Shown: positions 51,273-61,198 of the stretch, one piece after another
Layout of the letters: each line of letters starts with the position of its first letter
How positions within the stretch are numbered: position 1 is the stretch's first letter
Assembly (NCBI RefSeq): GCF_016741775.1
Contig: NZ_JAERRK010000006.1
Location: forward strand, 124,001-188,000
DNA length: 64,000 nucleotides
Source: Streptomyces actinomycinicus
GTDB lineage: Bacteria > Actinomycetota > Actinomycetes > Streptomycetales > Streptomycetaceae
Direction of reading: 5' to 3'
Made by a program: the position numbers and the translations under genes
Notes under the pieces: generated by a model
What the model saw: the letters and a program-made list of their open reading frames with translations, nothing else
The model's database searches: none
What the model was told of the DNA's origin: nothing

Positions 51273-52753
51273 ACAAGCCCCTGCGCCGAATCGCGATCTT
51301 CTGTGGCCTGCTCGTCCTGACGCTGCTGCTGCGCGACAACTGGCTCCAGTACGTCAAGGCCGACAGCCTCAAGGACGACCCGAAGAACCGCCGCGTCACC
51401 ATCGCCCGCTACGCCACCCCGCGCGGCGACATCATCGTCGGCGGCAACCCGATCACCGGGTCGTCCGGGAGCAGCAAGACCGGTCTGAACGACCTGAAGT
51501 ACAAGCGGACCTACAAGAACGGCCCCATGTGGGCGCCGGTCACCGGGTACGCCTCGCAGGCGTTCGGCGCCACCCAGCTGGAGTCCCTCGAGGACGGCAT
51601 CCTCACCGGCAACGACGACCGGCTGTTCTTCCGCAAGACGCTGGACATGATCACCGGCAAGGAGCAGCAGGGCGGCAACGTCGTCACCACGCTCAACGCG
51701 AGCGCGCAGAAGGCGGCGTACGAGGGCCTGAAGAGGCAGGGCGGCAAGGGCGCGGTCGTCGCCCTGGAGCCCTCCACCGGCAAGATCCTGGCGCTGGCCT
51801 CCTACCCGTCGTACGACCCCTCGTCCTTCGCGGGCAACAGCAACGACGACGCCGCGGCCTGGAAGAAGCTGCAGAAGAAATACAACCCCAACGACCCGAT
51901 GCTGAACCGGGCGCTGCGCGAGACCTACCCGCCGGGCTCCACCTTCAAGGTGGTCACGGCCGCGGCGGCGCTGGAGAACGGCAAGTACACCTCGGCCGAC
52001 GAGAACACCGACTCGCCGCTGCCGTGGACCATGCCGGGCACCACGACCCAGCTGAAGAACGAGGGCAACATCCCGTGCAAGAACGCGCCCATGCGGGTCG
52101 CGCTCCAGTACTCCTGCAACACCGTCTTCGGCAAGATCGGCTCCGACCTCGGCAACGACAAGATGCTCGAGGAGGCGAAGAAGTTCGGCTTCGACGCCGA
52201 GCAGTTCACGCCGGTCCGCGCCACCGCGTCGGTGTTCTCCGACGACATGAACCAGTCGCAGACCGCGCTGTCCTCCATCGGCCAGTACAACACCGCCGCC
52301 ACCCCGCTCCAGATGGCCATGGTCGCCTCGGCGGTCGCCAATGACGGCAAGCTGATGAAGCCGTACATGGTCGACTCGCTGCAGTCCCCCAACCTGGACC
52401 CGGTCGCCACGACCGAGCCGGAGGAGCTGAGCCGGCCGCTGTCACCGGAGAACGCGCAGATCCTGCAGGACATGATGCAGACGGTGGTCGAGAAGGGCAC
52501 CGGTACGCGGGCGCAGATCGACGGCGCGAAGGTCGGTGGCAAGACCGGAACCGCCCAGCACGGTGTCGAGAACAGCGAGAACCCCTACGCCTGGTTCATC
52601 TCGTACGCCAAGGTCGCCGACGGCAGCTCGCCGGTCGCCGTGGCCGTGGTGATCGAGGACGACGCGGCCAACCGCGACGACATCTCCGGTGGCGGTCTGG
52701 CCGCGCCGATCGCGAAGGACGTCATGAAGGCGGTCATCGACTCCAAGAAGTGA
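51269..52753 (+). CDS. pbpA: Class B penicillin-binding protein, PbpA type
   Basis: A 494-residue transpeptidase. A short cytoplasmic end and a membrane segment (IAIFCGLLVLTLLLR) are followed by a non-catalytic domain to about 145. The transpeptidase domain has S224-T-F-K (GSTFKVVTA), S282-C-N and K425-T-G-T. It cross-links peptidoglycan and pairs with the SEDS protein before it. ATG at 51269 overlaps the rodA stop. Confidence 0.93.
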   Translation: MNKPLRRIAIFCGLLVLTLLLRDNWLQYVKADSLKDDPKNRRVTIARYATPRGDIIVGGNPITGSSGSSKTGLNDLKYKRTYKNGPMWAPVTGYASQAFGATQLESLEDGILTGNDDRLFFRKTLDMITGKEQQGGNVVTTLNASAQKAAYEGLKRQGGKGAVVALEPSTGKILALASYPSYDPSSFAGNSNDDAAAWKKLQKKYNPNDPMLNRALRETYPPGSTFKVVTAAAALENGKYTSADENTDSPLPWTMPGTTTQLKNEGNIPCKNAPMRVALQYSCNTVFGKIGSDLGNDKMLEEAKKFGFDAEQFTPVRATASVFSDDMNQSQTALSSIGQYNTAATPLQMAMVASAVANDGKLMKPYMVDSLQSPNLDPVATTEPEELSRPLSPENAQILQDMMQTVVEKGTGTRAQIDGAKVGGKTGTAQHGVENSENPYAWFISYAKVADGSSPVAVAVVIEDDAANRDDISGGGLAAPIAKDVMKAVIDSKK

Positions 52754-52788
52754 CCCTGCACACGTCCCCTTCACATCGCTGCACGTTG

Positions 52789-52807
52789 CGATACCGGTCC
52801 TGTATCG
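52789..52807. promoter_or_regulatory. Inverted repeat between pbpA and pknB
   Basis: CGATAC and GTATCG face each other across CGGTCCT, in the 172-bp gap before pknB. It may be an operator or a short hairpin; the gap could also hold a separate pknB promoter. Confidence 0.35.
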
Positions 52808-52925
52808 GGTTACGGGCTTGGCCAGGTCACACACAGCGAGCCGGGTACGGTAGGCCCGGACGGCAGCCTCCGGCCGCGCACAGAGGTGTGCGGCCGAGAC
52901 CGACGGAGAGGGCTGGTAGGTAGCT

Positions 52926-54932
<2,007 letters not shown>

Positions 54933-54955
54933 CGACGCCACCGGCACATGTGAGT

Positions 54956-54988
54956 GGGCCCCGCCCGGGATCGTCCCGGGCGGGGCCC
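54956..54988. terminator. Perfect 15-bp hairpin after pknB
   Basis: GGGCCCCGCCCGGGA and TCCCGGGCGGGGCCC pair perfectly around the loop TCG, 24 bp after the pknB stop. It ends the operon and may also terminate the convergent sortase transcript. Confidence 0.9.
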
Positions 54989-55087
54989 GCTGCCGTTTCC
55001 GGGGCGCCGGGCTCGAGGCGTCGGTGCCGCCTCAAGGCCGTCGAGCCGGTGGGCCGTCGACCACCGAAGTCGCCCGGAGAGCCCCTG

Positions 55088-55843
55088 TCAGTCCCGGAGT
55101 TCCTTCGGGGGGGTCCGGTCGGGATCGACCTTGTCGACGCGGACCAGTTCGCCCCAGACCACGTAGCGGTAGCGGGAGGTGTAGACCGGGGTGCAGGTCG
55201 TCAGGGTGATGTAGTGGCCCGGCTTCTTGCGGCCGGACTCCTCGGGGACCTGGGAGAGGACGTCGACGTTGTACTTCGAGGTCTCGGGCAGGATCGAGTA
55301 GACCTTGTAGACGTACCAGTCGTCCCGCGTCTCGAAGACGATCGGGTCGCCCTTCTGCAGCTTGTCGATGTTGTGGAACTTGGCGCCGTGGCCGTCCCGG
55401 TGCGCGGCGAGGGTGAAGTTGCCGTCCTTGCCCGTGGAGGGCAGCGTGGCCTTGGCCGGTTCCGTGTAGTAGCCGGCCACACCGTCGTTGAGGACGTCCG
55501 CGCCCGTGCCCTTCTCGACCAGGACCTCGCCGCCGCCCATCGCCGGCACGTGCAGGAAGCCGATGCCGTCCGCGGTGTCGAGCGCTCCGGGCCCGGAGTC
55601 CGCCCCCTGCGCCCAGTGCTCGCGGACCCTCTCACCCTGCCGGTCCGCCTTGCGGTCCGCTATCACGTTCGTCCACCACAGCGAGTAGACGACGAACAGG
55701 CCGAGCAGCACACCCCCGGTGATGAGGAGTTCACCGAAGACGCTGACCGCCATCGCGATCCGGCCGGGGCGCAGGCGGCGCGCGACCGGATCCGGTTCGG
55801 ACGCACCCGTGGTCTCTTCGGTCTCGTCAGTGGTCGCTGCCAC
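55088..55843 (-). CDS. Class E sortase (first of three)
   Basis: A 251-residue membrane-anchored transpeptidase that links surface proteins to peptidoglycan. One membrane segment (about 31-55, MAVSVFGELLITGGVLLGLFVVYSL) is followed by the sortase barrel, with catalytic His148 in LAAHRDGHG, Cys217 in TLTTCTP and Arg224 in TSRYRY. Class E sortases of Streptomyces cut LAxTG signals such as those of long chaplins. It lies 27 bp after the second sortase gene in the same direction. ATG at 55843. Confidence 0.92.
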   Translation of the reverse strand: MAATTDETEETTGASEPDPVARRLRPGRIAMAVSVFGELLITGGVLLGLFVVYSLWWTNVIADRKADRQGERVREHWAQGADSGPGALDTADGIGFLHVPAMGGGEVLVEKGTGADVLNDGVAGYYTEPAKATLPSTGKDGNFTLAAHRDGHGAKFHNIDKLQKGDPIVFETRDDWYVYKVYSILPETSKYNVDVLSQVPEESGRKKPGHYITLTTCTPVYTSRYRYVVWGELVRVDKVDPDRTPPKELRD

Positions 55844-55870
55844 AGTTCCTCTGCCCTTACTCGATGAGCC

Positions 55871-57019
55871 CTACTCGATGAGCGCGTCCGGCTTGCCCTT
55901 GCTGCGCGGGCGTTCCTGGACCATCTTGCCCCAGACGATCAACCGGTACTTGCTGGTGAACTCCGGCGTGCAGGTGGTGAGGGTGATGTAGCGGCCGGGT
56001 CCGGTGAAGCCGGAGCCCGGCGGGACCGGGTCCAGCACACTCGTGTTCGACGGCGGGGTCACCGGAAGCGTCGAAGTGACCTTGTACACGAAGTAGGTGT
56101 CCTGCGTCTCGACCACGATCGCGTCACCGGCCTTGAGCCGGTTGATGTACCGGAACGGTTCACCGTGCGTGTTGCGGTGGGCGGCGAGACCGAAGTTGCC
56201 GGTCCGGGCGTCGGGCATCGCCGTCTTCAGCGGGGCCTCGCCGTAGTGCCCCACCATGCCCTTGTCGAGCACGTTCTTGTTGCTGACGCCCTCCGCGATG
56301 GGCGCGGCCACGTCCAGCTCGGGGATGTGCAGGATGGCGAACCCCTGCCCCGGCTCGAAGACTCCCGGGTTGCGCTTCCCGCTGGCCCAGTCGTCCTGCA
56401 GCTGGCTGGCCTCGCTGCCGGCCTGCGCGTGCGCGCGGACGTTGGTCCACCACAGCTGGTAGGTGACGAACAGCAGCATCAGCACACCGGTGGTGATGAA
56501 CACCTCGCCGATCGCCCGGCTCGCGCGAGTGGCCGGGCTCGGCCTGCGCAGCCGTGCCTGCCGCCGGGCCTCCACCCGCGTCAGCGGCCGCTGCGGGCCC
56601 CGCTCCGCCGGGGACGAGAACGACGAGGACGGCGAGGACGGTGATGATGCCGATGACGCCGATGAGGCAGACGGGGAAGACGATGCCGTCGCCGGTTCCC
56701 GGGCCCCGGCGCGCCGGCGCCCACCACGCCGCTTGGCGGCCCTTCTGCGGGCCGCACGGCCACCCGGTGTGACTCCGGCGGCAGCAGAGGCCGATGAGGC
56801 CGCAGAGGGCCGTACGGACTCGCCTCCGCCCGGCTCCGGAATGCGCAGCGCCATCGTCTCCTCGTCCACGGGAGGCAACGGCGCCGTCGCCGGGTCCGGC
56901 CGGCGTCCTCCGTACGGCTGCGCACCGCCGGAGGGCTCGTACGGCCGCGCACCGCCGGAGGACTCGTACGGTCTCTCGCCGCCGTACAAGTCCTCGCGCT
57001 CGGGGCGCAGGGCGGTCAC
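55871..57019 (-). CDS. Class E sortase with long N-terminal cytoplasmic region
   Basis: A 382-residue sortase. The first about 170 residues are unusual: repeats of YGGERPYESSGGARPYEPSG type, then a Ser/Ala- and Arg/Lys-rich stretch. They are followed by a membrane segment (EVFITTGVLMLLFVTYQLWW) and the barrel, with His in LAAHRNTHG, Cys in TLTTCTPEF and Arg in TSKYRLIVW. The long cytoplasmic region could bind partners or be phosphorylated, since kinase genes are near. GTG at 57019, overlapping the pabA stop (GTGA). Confidence 0.9.
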   Translation of the reverse strand: MTALRPEREDLYGGERPYESSGGARPYEPSGGAQPYGGRRPDPATAPLPPVDEETMALRIPEPGGGESVRPSAASSASAAAGVTPGGRAARRRAAKRRGGRRRAGAREPATASSSPSASSASSASSPSSPSSSFSSPAERGPQRPLTRVEARRQARLRRPSPATRASRAIGEVFITTGVLMLLFVTYQLWWTNVRAHAQAGSEASQLQDDWASGKRNPGVFEPGQGFAILHIPELDVAAPIAEGVSNKNVLDKGMVGHYGEAPLKTAMPDARTGNFGLAAHRNTHGEPFRYINRLKAGDAIVVETQDTYFVYKVTSTLPVTPPSNTSVLDPVPPGSGFTGPGRYITLTTCTPEFTSKYRLIVWGKMVQERPRSKGKPDALIE

Positions 57020-57654
57020 GCCGTGGCCCTGCCCACCACCGGGGCGAGCCCCGCCGACCTCGCCACGGCACCCTGGTCGCCGCACTCCACCAGCCAGTTG
57101 GCCAGCATCCGGTGCCCGTACTCGGTCAGCACCGACTCGGGGTGGAACTGCACGCCCTCCACCGGGAGTTCCCGGTGCCGCAGGCCCATGATGATCCCGT
57201 CGTGCGTGCGGGCGGTCACCTCCAGCTCGGCCGGGACCGTGGCCGGCTCGGCGGCCAGCGAGTGGTACCGGGTCGCCGTGAAGGGCGAGGGCAGCCCCGC
57301 GAAGACGCCCTTGCCCCCGTGCTCGACCGGCGAGGTCTTGCCGTGCAGCAGCTCGGGCGCCCGGTCGACCACACCGCCGTACGCGACCTGCATGGACTGC
57401 ATGCCGAGGCACACACCGAAGACCGGCACGCCGGTCGCGGCGCAGTGGCGGACCATGTCCACGCACACGCCCGCCTCCTCCGGCGTCCCGGGACCGGGCG
57501 AGAGCAGCACACCGTCGAAGCCGTCCTGGGCGTGTGCCGTCGACACCTCGTCGTTGCGCAGCACCTCGCACTCGGCGCCCAGCTGGTACAGGTACTGCAC
57601 CAGGTTGAAGACGAAGCTGTCGTAGTTGTCGACGACGAGAATCCGAGCACTCAC
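57016..57654 (-). CDS. pabA: Glutamine amidotransferase, anthranilate/aminodeoxychorismate synthase component II
   Basis: A 212-residue class I glutamine amidotransferase giving ammonia to chorismate. ILVVDNYDSFVFNLVQYL, LLSPGPGTPEEAG, the nucleophile elbow VFGVCLGMQSMQ with the catalytic Cys, and VEGVQFHPES with the catalytic His are all present. PabA (folate) and TrpG (tryptophan) cannot be told apart by sequence; the subunit may serve both. An odd C-terminal extension (QGAVARSAGLAPVVGRATA) is present. It lies between sortase genes, overlapping both neighbours by 4 bp, so it is coupled to them. Confidence 0.9.
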   Translation of the reverse strand: MSARILVVDNYDSFVFNLVQYLYQLGAECEVLRNDEVSTAHAQDGFDGVLLSPGPGTPEEAGVCVDMVRHCAATGVPVFGVCLGMQSMQVAYGGVVDRAPELLHGKTSPVEHGGKGVFAGLPSPFTATRYHSLAAEPATVPAELEVTARTHDGIIMGLRHRELPVEGVQFHPESVLTEYGHRMLANWLVECGDQGAVARSAGLAPVVGRATA

Positions 57655-57812
57655 TGGTTGTCCACCGTCACATCGTTGAAGGGCAGCAGCGGTTCGGCCC
57701 ATGGGAAGACGTACTGGAAGAGGACATAGACCACGGCCAGGATCAGGACCAGTGAGATCAGCGCTCTCACCCACGCGTTTCCCGGCAGATGCCGCCAGAT
57801 CCAGCCGTACAT
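57651..57812 (-). CDS. 53-residue single-pass membrane protein
   Basis: A small gene that is easily missed. The start is MYGWIWRHLPGNAWVRALIS, followed by a strong membrane helix (LVLILAVVYVLFQYVFPW) and a short acidic end EPLLPFNDVTVDNQ. ATG at 57812; the stop overlaps the pabA start in the GTGA manner used elsewhere in this operon, and codon use is normal for the strain. The function is unknown. It lies between the third sortase and pabA, so it may assist a sortase or sit in the same membrane patch. Confidence 0.75.
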   Translation of the reverse strand: MYGWIWRHLPGNAWVRALISLVLILAVVYVLFQYVFPWAEPLLPFNDVTVDNQ

Positions 57813-57875
57813 GCCGTCCCTTGCCGTCCCTTCCGTATCCTCTACGGCACCAGACCCACGCCGTACGTCACCAGA

Positions 57876-58565
57876 CTAACGGCGCAACGCCTTCGGTTCG
57901 CCTGCCTCCACAGGCTGTGTGGAATCCAGGTGCGCCCAGACGATCAGCCGGTGGCTGTGTCCCCATTCCGGATCGCACGTGGTCAGTGTCAGGTACCGGC
58001 CCGGACCCGTGTATCCGGACTTACGTGGGACAGGGTCGATCACCTCAACGTCGGTCGGCACGGTTTTGTAGGGCCCTTTGTCGACCCGATACGTGAACCA
58101 GGTCGTTCCGTCCGTGAGCACCACCGCGTCACCGGGCCGCAGCCTGGGGAAGTCCTTGAACGGGTCGCCGTAGGTGCGCCGGTGCCCGGCGACCGCGAAG
58201 TTGCCCTTCCGGCCGAGCCGCGCGGTGCCCCGGTAGTGTCCGAGGCCCTTGGCCAGCTCGCCCCGGCCGGTGCCCTCCAGCACGGGCTTGTTCCACGTGA
58301 AACCGAGCCGGGGGATGTACATGATCGCGAAGGGCTCGCCCTCGCGGTACGGACCCGGCCCGGTCACGCTCACCGTCCGCTCGCCGGGAGCGTCCCGCTG
58401 CCGCACGGTGCCGGTGGACCACTGCCGGTGCAGCCGGTCGATCTGGTCGTTCATCGCGCCCTCGGCCTGCACACCCGTCCAGAACAGCACGTAGACGACG
58501 AAGAGCACGATCAAGGTGCCCAGGGTGATGCACAGTTCGCTGACGGTCCTGACGATCACACGCAC
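57876..58565 (-). CDS. Class E sortase (third of three)
   Basis: A 229-residue sortase. The membrane segment is at residues 8-30 (VSELCITLGTLIVLFVVYVLFW). The barrel has His128 in FAVAGHRRTYG, Cys197 in TLTTCDPEW and Arg206 in HSHRLIVW. TTCDPEWG differs from the TTCTP of the other two copies, so the substrate preference may differ. The first gene of the sortase operon (minus strand), with no other gene between it and the DUF881 gene. A parS-like site at 58290 lies within codons 89-93. The start is GTG. Confidence 0.9.
   Translation of the reverse strand: MRVIVRTVSELCITLGTLIVLFVVYVLFWTGVQAEGAMNDQIDRLHRQWSTGTVRQRDAPGERTVSVTGPGPYREGEPFAIMYIPRLGFTWNKPVLEGTGRGELAKGLGHYRGTARLGRKGNFAVAGHRRTYGDPFKDFPRLRPGDAVVLTDGTTWFTYRVDKGPYKTVPTDVEVIDPVPRKSGYTGPGRYLTLTTCDPEWGHSHRLIVWAHLDSTQPVEAGEPKALRR
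58290..58303. other. parS-like site with one mismatch
   Basis: GTTCCACGTGAAAC differs from parS at one position (C for T at position 4). It lies inside the coding region of the third sortase gene, 37 kb from the perfect site at 20987. Confidence 0.6.
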
Positions 58566-58586
58566 CGGCGGCTCCCGGACGGACGT

Positions 58587-59480
58587 CTACCCCACTGGCT
58601 TCGCGTAGTGCAGATCCACTGTGCCGGAGTAGCCGGGCAGAGTCACCGTGCCGTCGTCGGCGACTTTCCAGCCGAGGCCGTAGACGTTGACGTAGACCAT
58701 GTAGGTCTGGATCGCCTTGCTCGCGGCCAGCGCCTGCTTCAGCCGGTCCGGGTCCCCCACCGCCGTGATCTTGTACGGCGGCGAGTAGACGCGACCCTGG
58801 AGGATCAGGGTGTTGCCGACACAGCGCACGGCGCTGGTGGAGATCAGCCGCTGGTCCATGACCTTGATGCCCTGGGCGCCCCCCTGCCACAGCGCGTTCA
58901 CCACGGCCTGGAGATCCTGCTGATGGATCACCAGGTAGTCCGGCTGCGGCTCCGGATAGCCCGGGAGCTTGGCGGTGGCGTTGGGCGGGGCGTCGTTGAG
59001 CGTGACGGTGATCGCCTTGCCGGTGAGCTTGCGCGTCCCCGCGCGCTCCTCCAGCCCGCCCAGCTTCTCGTCCTCGGCCTTGGTGCTCCCGTCGTCGCTC
59101 TCGGCCAGCGACTCCACGCTGTCGCGCAGGGTGGCGTTGGACTCGTCCAGCTCCTTGTTCTTGCGGCTGCGCTGCTGGATCAGGTCGGACAGCTTCAGCA
59201 GGGAGCCGTCCTGCCGGATGTCGGTGCCCTTGGCCGTGTTGAAGCTGGTGAAGAAGATGAGCCCGGCGAGGGTGAAGACGGCGGCCGTGAGCACCCGCAC
59301 CGGCCGGAGACGCAGCCTGCGGAGCGGGCCGGAACCCGTCGATCCCGTCCCAGAACCGGTCGATCCCGTCCCAGGACCGGTCGATCCCGTCCCGGAACCC
59401 GTCGATTCCGCCCCGTGGCCGGTCGATCCGGTCCCGGAGCCCGTTGATCCCGTCCCCGGGGAGTCGGCAGAATTGCTCAA
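58587..59480 (-). CDS. DUF881 family membrane protein
   Basis: A 297-residue protein. The first 50 residues are a repeat of GTGSTGSGTGSTG type, then a basic stretch PLRRLRLRPVRV, a membrane segment (LTAAVFTLAGLIFFTSF), a coiled-coil region (about 90-140) and the DUF881 domain with ITVTLNDAPPNA, YLVIHQQDLQAVVNALWQGGAQGIKVMDQRLISTSAVRCVGNTLILQGRVYSPPYKITAVGD. DUF881 is common near division and cell-wall genes in Gram-positives; the role is unknown. It is divergent from crgA. ATG at 59480. Confidence 0.85.
   Translation of the reverse strand: MSNSADSPGTGSTGSGTGSTGHGAESTGSGTGSTGPGTGSTGSGTGSTGSGPLRRLRLRPVRVLTAAVFTLAGLIFFTSFNTAKGTDIRQDGSLLKLSDLIQQRSRKNKELDESNATLRDSVESLAESDDGSTKAEDEKLGGLEERAGTRKLTGKAITVTLNDAPPNATAKLPGYPEPQPDYLVIHQQDLQAVVNALWQGGAQGIKVMDQRLISTSAVRCVGNTLILQGRVYSPPYKITAVGDPDRLKQALAASKAIQTYMVYVNVYGLGWKVADDGTVTLPGYSGTVDLHYAKPVG
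59330..59470 (-). repeat. Coding tandem repeat at the 5' end of the DUF881 gene
   Basis: About seven copies of an 18-nt unit (GATCCCGTCCCGGAACCGGT-like on the plus strand) code for the Gly-Thr-Gly-Ser-Thr-Gly repeat. The repeat is in-frame and close to perfect, so it is young or kept by recombination. Confidence 0.8.
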
Positions 59481-59633
59481 CGTACCCTTATCTCCTTCGG
59501 CGCCACGGAAGCACTACGCTAACGGACGCCCGGGGGGAGCACACAGAGTCGTCATGTTGGCCCCTTGTACGCTGCCCCGAGCCCGACCCAGTTACCTGCG
59601 CGGCCACGCAGCGCATCGACAGGAGAGACCCTC

Positions 59634-59888
59634 GTGCCGAAGTCACGTATCCGCAAGAAGGCCGACTACACGCCGCCGCCGGCCAAGCAGGCGCAGGCCA
59701 TCAGGCTCACCAACCGAGCCTGGGTCGCGCCGGTCATGCTGGCCATGTTCCTGATCGGCCTGGCCTGGATCGTCGTCTTCTACGTGACGGACGGCTCGCT
59801 GCCGATCGACAGCCTGGACAACTGGAACATCGTGGTCGGCTTCGGCTTCATCGCGGCCGGGTTCGCCGTCTCCACCCAGTGGAAGTGA
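59634..59888 (+). CDS. crgA: Cell division protein CrgA
   Basis: An 84-residue membrane protein with two membrane helices ([21 protein letters not shown] and [20 protein letters not shown]) and the typical start [15 protein letters not shown]. CrgA of Streptomyces coordinates growth and septation: it interacts with FtsZ and other division proteins and delays septum formation. GTG at 59634, with AGGAGAG upstream. It is alone in its transcript, divergent from DUF881 and followed by a DnaA-box cluster. Confidence 0.95.
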   Translation: MPKSRIRKKADYTPPPAKQAQAIRLTNRAWVAPVMLAMFLIGLAWIVVFYVTDGSLPIDSLDNWNIVVGFGFIAAGFAVSTQWK

Positions 59889-59934
59889 CGCTGACCAGCC
59901 GGTGTACCTAGCTCTGCCCAGGGCTATCCACTGA

Positions 59935-59989
59935 GTTATCCACAGCCGTTTTCCACAGTGGGGAAAAAGAACGACGATCTGTGGATAAC
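59935..59989. other. Nested DnaA-box palindrome
   Basis: GTTATCCACAG (59935-59945) and CTGTGGATAAC (59979-59989) are perfect 11-bp inverted repeats. Each contains TTATCCACA, the canonical DnaA box. Between them TTTTCCACA lies at 59949, with TTTTCC/GGAAAA as an inner palindrome. It lies between crgA and the rhomboid gene. Confidence 0.75.
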
Positions 59990-60100
59990 CTCTGGGATGT
60001 TGACGCCGGTGTGACTGGTCCCGCGTCCTTCATACATCCGTTCGCCCCCTGTCCGACCTGCGGAAAAACATCCGAGCGACAGGGGGCGCAGCTGTACCCG

Positions 60101-60137
60101 CACAGCGTGCACAAGATCCGGCACACGCTGTGGACAA
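60101..60137. terminator. Hairpin with DnaA box after the rhomboid gene
   Basis: CACAGCGTG (60101-60109) and CACGCTGTG (60124-60132) form a 9-bp stem. The minus strand then reads TTGTCCACA at 60137-60129, the preferred Streptomyces DnaA box. It may be a terminator of the rhomboid gene, a DnaA-binding site, or both. Confidence 0.5.
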
Positions 60138-60147
60138 CGGTTCGGTA

Positions 60148-61032
60148 TCAGGTGAGCTGAGCGGTCCTGACCAGCACCAGAGCCACCGACAGGGCGAGGA
60201 CGACGGCACAGGTGCCGTACTGCACCAGCGTCCGCCTCTCGCGCGGGGCGTGGACCATCGCGTACCCGGTGACGACACCGGCGACGAGCCCGCCGACGTG
60301 GTCCTGCCAGGCGATGTTGCTGATGCCGAAGGTGAGGATCAGGTTGATCACCAGGATCGCGATGACCGGCCGCATGTCGTACTGGAGCCGGCGCATCAGC
60401 ACAGCGGTGGCGCCGAAGAGGCCGAAGATCGCGCCCGAGGCGCCGAGCGAGGCCGTCGCCGGAGCGGCGAGCAGATAGGTCAGCGCACCGCCGGCCAGGC
60501 CGGAGACGAAGTACACCGCCAGGTAGCGGGCCCGGCCGAGAGCCGCTTCGAGGGGGCCGCCGACCCACCACAGGCTCAGCATGTTGAAGCCGATGTGCCA
60601 GTACTCCTGGTGCGTGAACATCGACGTCACGAAGCGGTACCACTCGCCGCCGGCGACACCCGAGACCGGCGCGAACGGCTTCGGGGGCCAGGCGCCGTAG
60701 AGCACCAGGTGGTCCAGGAGCGAGCTGTCGGCCTGGACCGCGATGAACACCGCGAGGTTGATCCCGATCAGGATCTTGGTGAACAGGCGCGGGTCGGCCG
60801 CGACGGTGCCGCCCGCGACCGTGCGCGGCCGGGACGCCTGGGGCGTGTGTCCGGTGCCGGAGCCGCCGCGGACGCAGTCCGGGCACTGGAAGCCGACCGA
60901 TGCGCTCACCATGCACTCGGGGCAGATGGGGCGATCACAACGGGTGCAGCGCACGCCGGTCTCACGGTCCGGGTGCCGGTAGCAGACGGGCACGCTCCGG
61001 GCGTCCTGCGTGCTGTCTGCGGCCTGGTCCAT
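60148..61032 (-). CDS. Rhomboid-family intramembrane serine protease
   Basis: A 294-residue membrane protease. The N-terminal zinc-finger-like part has CYRHPDRETGVRCTRCDRPICPECMVSASVGFQCPDC (B-box-like Cys/His pattern). About seven membrane segments follow, with HIGFNMLSLWWVGGPLE, the catalytic Ser in LGASGAIFG and the catalytic His in IAWQDHVGGLVAG. It cuts membrane proteins within the lipid; the targets are not known. ATG at 61032, with AAGGGGAA upstream. Confidence 0.92.
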   Translation of the reverse strand: MDQAADSTQDARSVPVCYRHPDRETGVRCTRCDRPICPECMVSASVGFQCPDCVRGGSGTGHTPQASRPRTVAGGTVAADPRLFTKILIGINLAVFIAVQADSSLLDHLVLYGAWPPKPFAPVSGVAGGEWYRFVTSMFTHQEYWHIGFNMLSLWWVGGPLEAALGRARYLAVYFVSGLAGGALTYLLAAPATASLGASGAIFGLFGATAVLMRRLQYDMRPVIAILVINLILTFGISNIAWQDHVGGLVAGVVTGYAMVHAPRERRTLVQYGTCAVVLALSVALVLVRTAQLT

Positions 61033-61198
61033 CGGTTCCCCTTGTTCGTCGTGTGCCTGGTGCGGCACTGCACTGTCCCGCCCCGCTCATCCTTACGGTC
61101 GAGCGGGACGTTTGGTTCCCTTCGCGGCGTTCCCGCGGTCCCCCGGCCGGGGATTCCCCGGGCCCCCGGCCCCCGTCCCCAGTGTCCCGGACGGGGTC

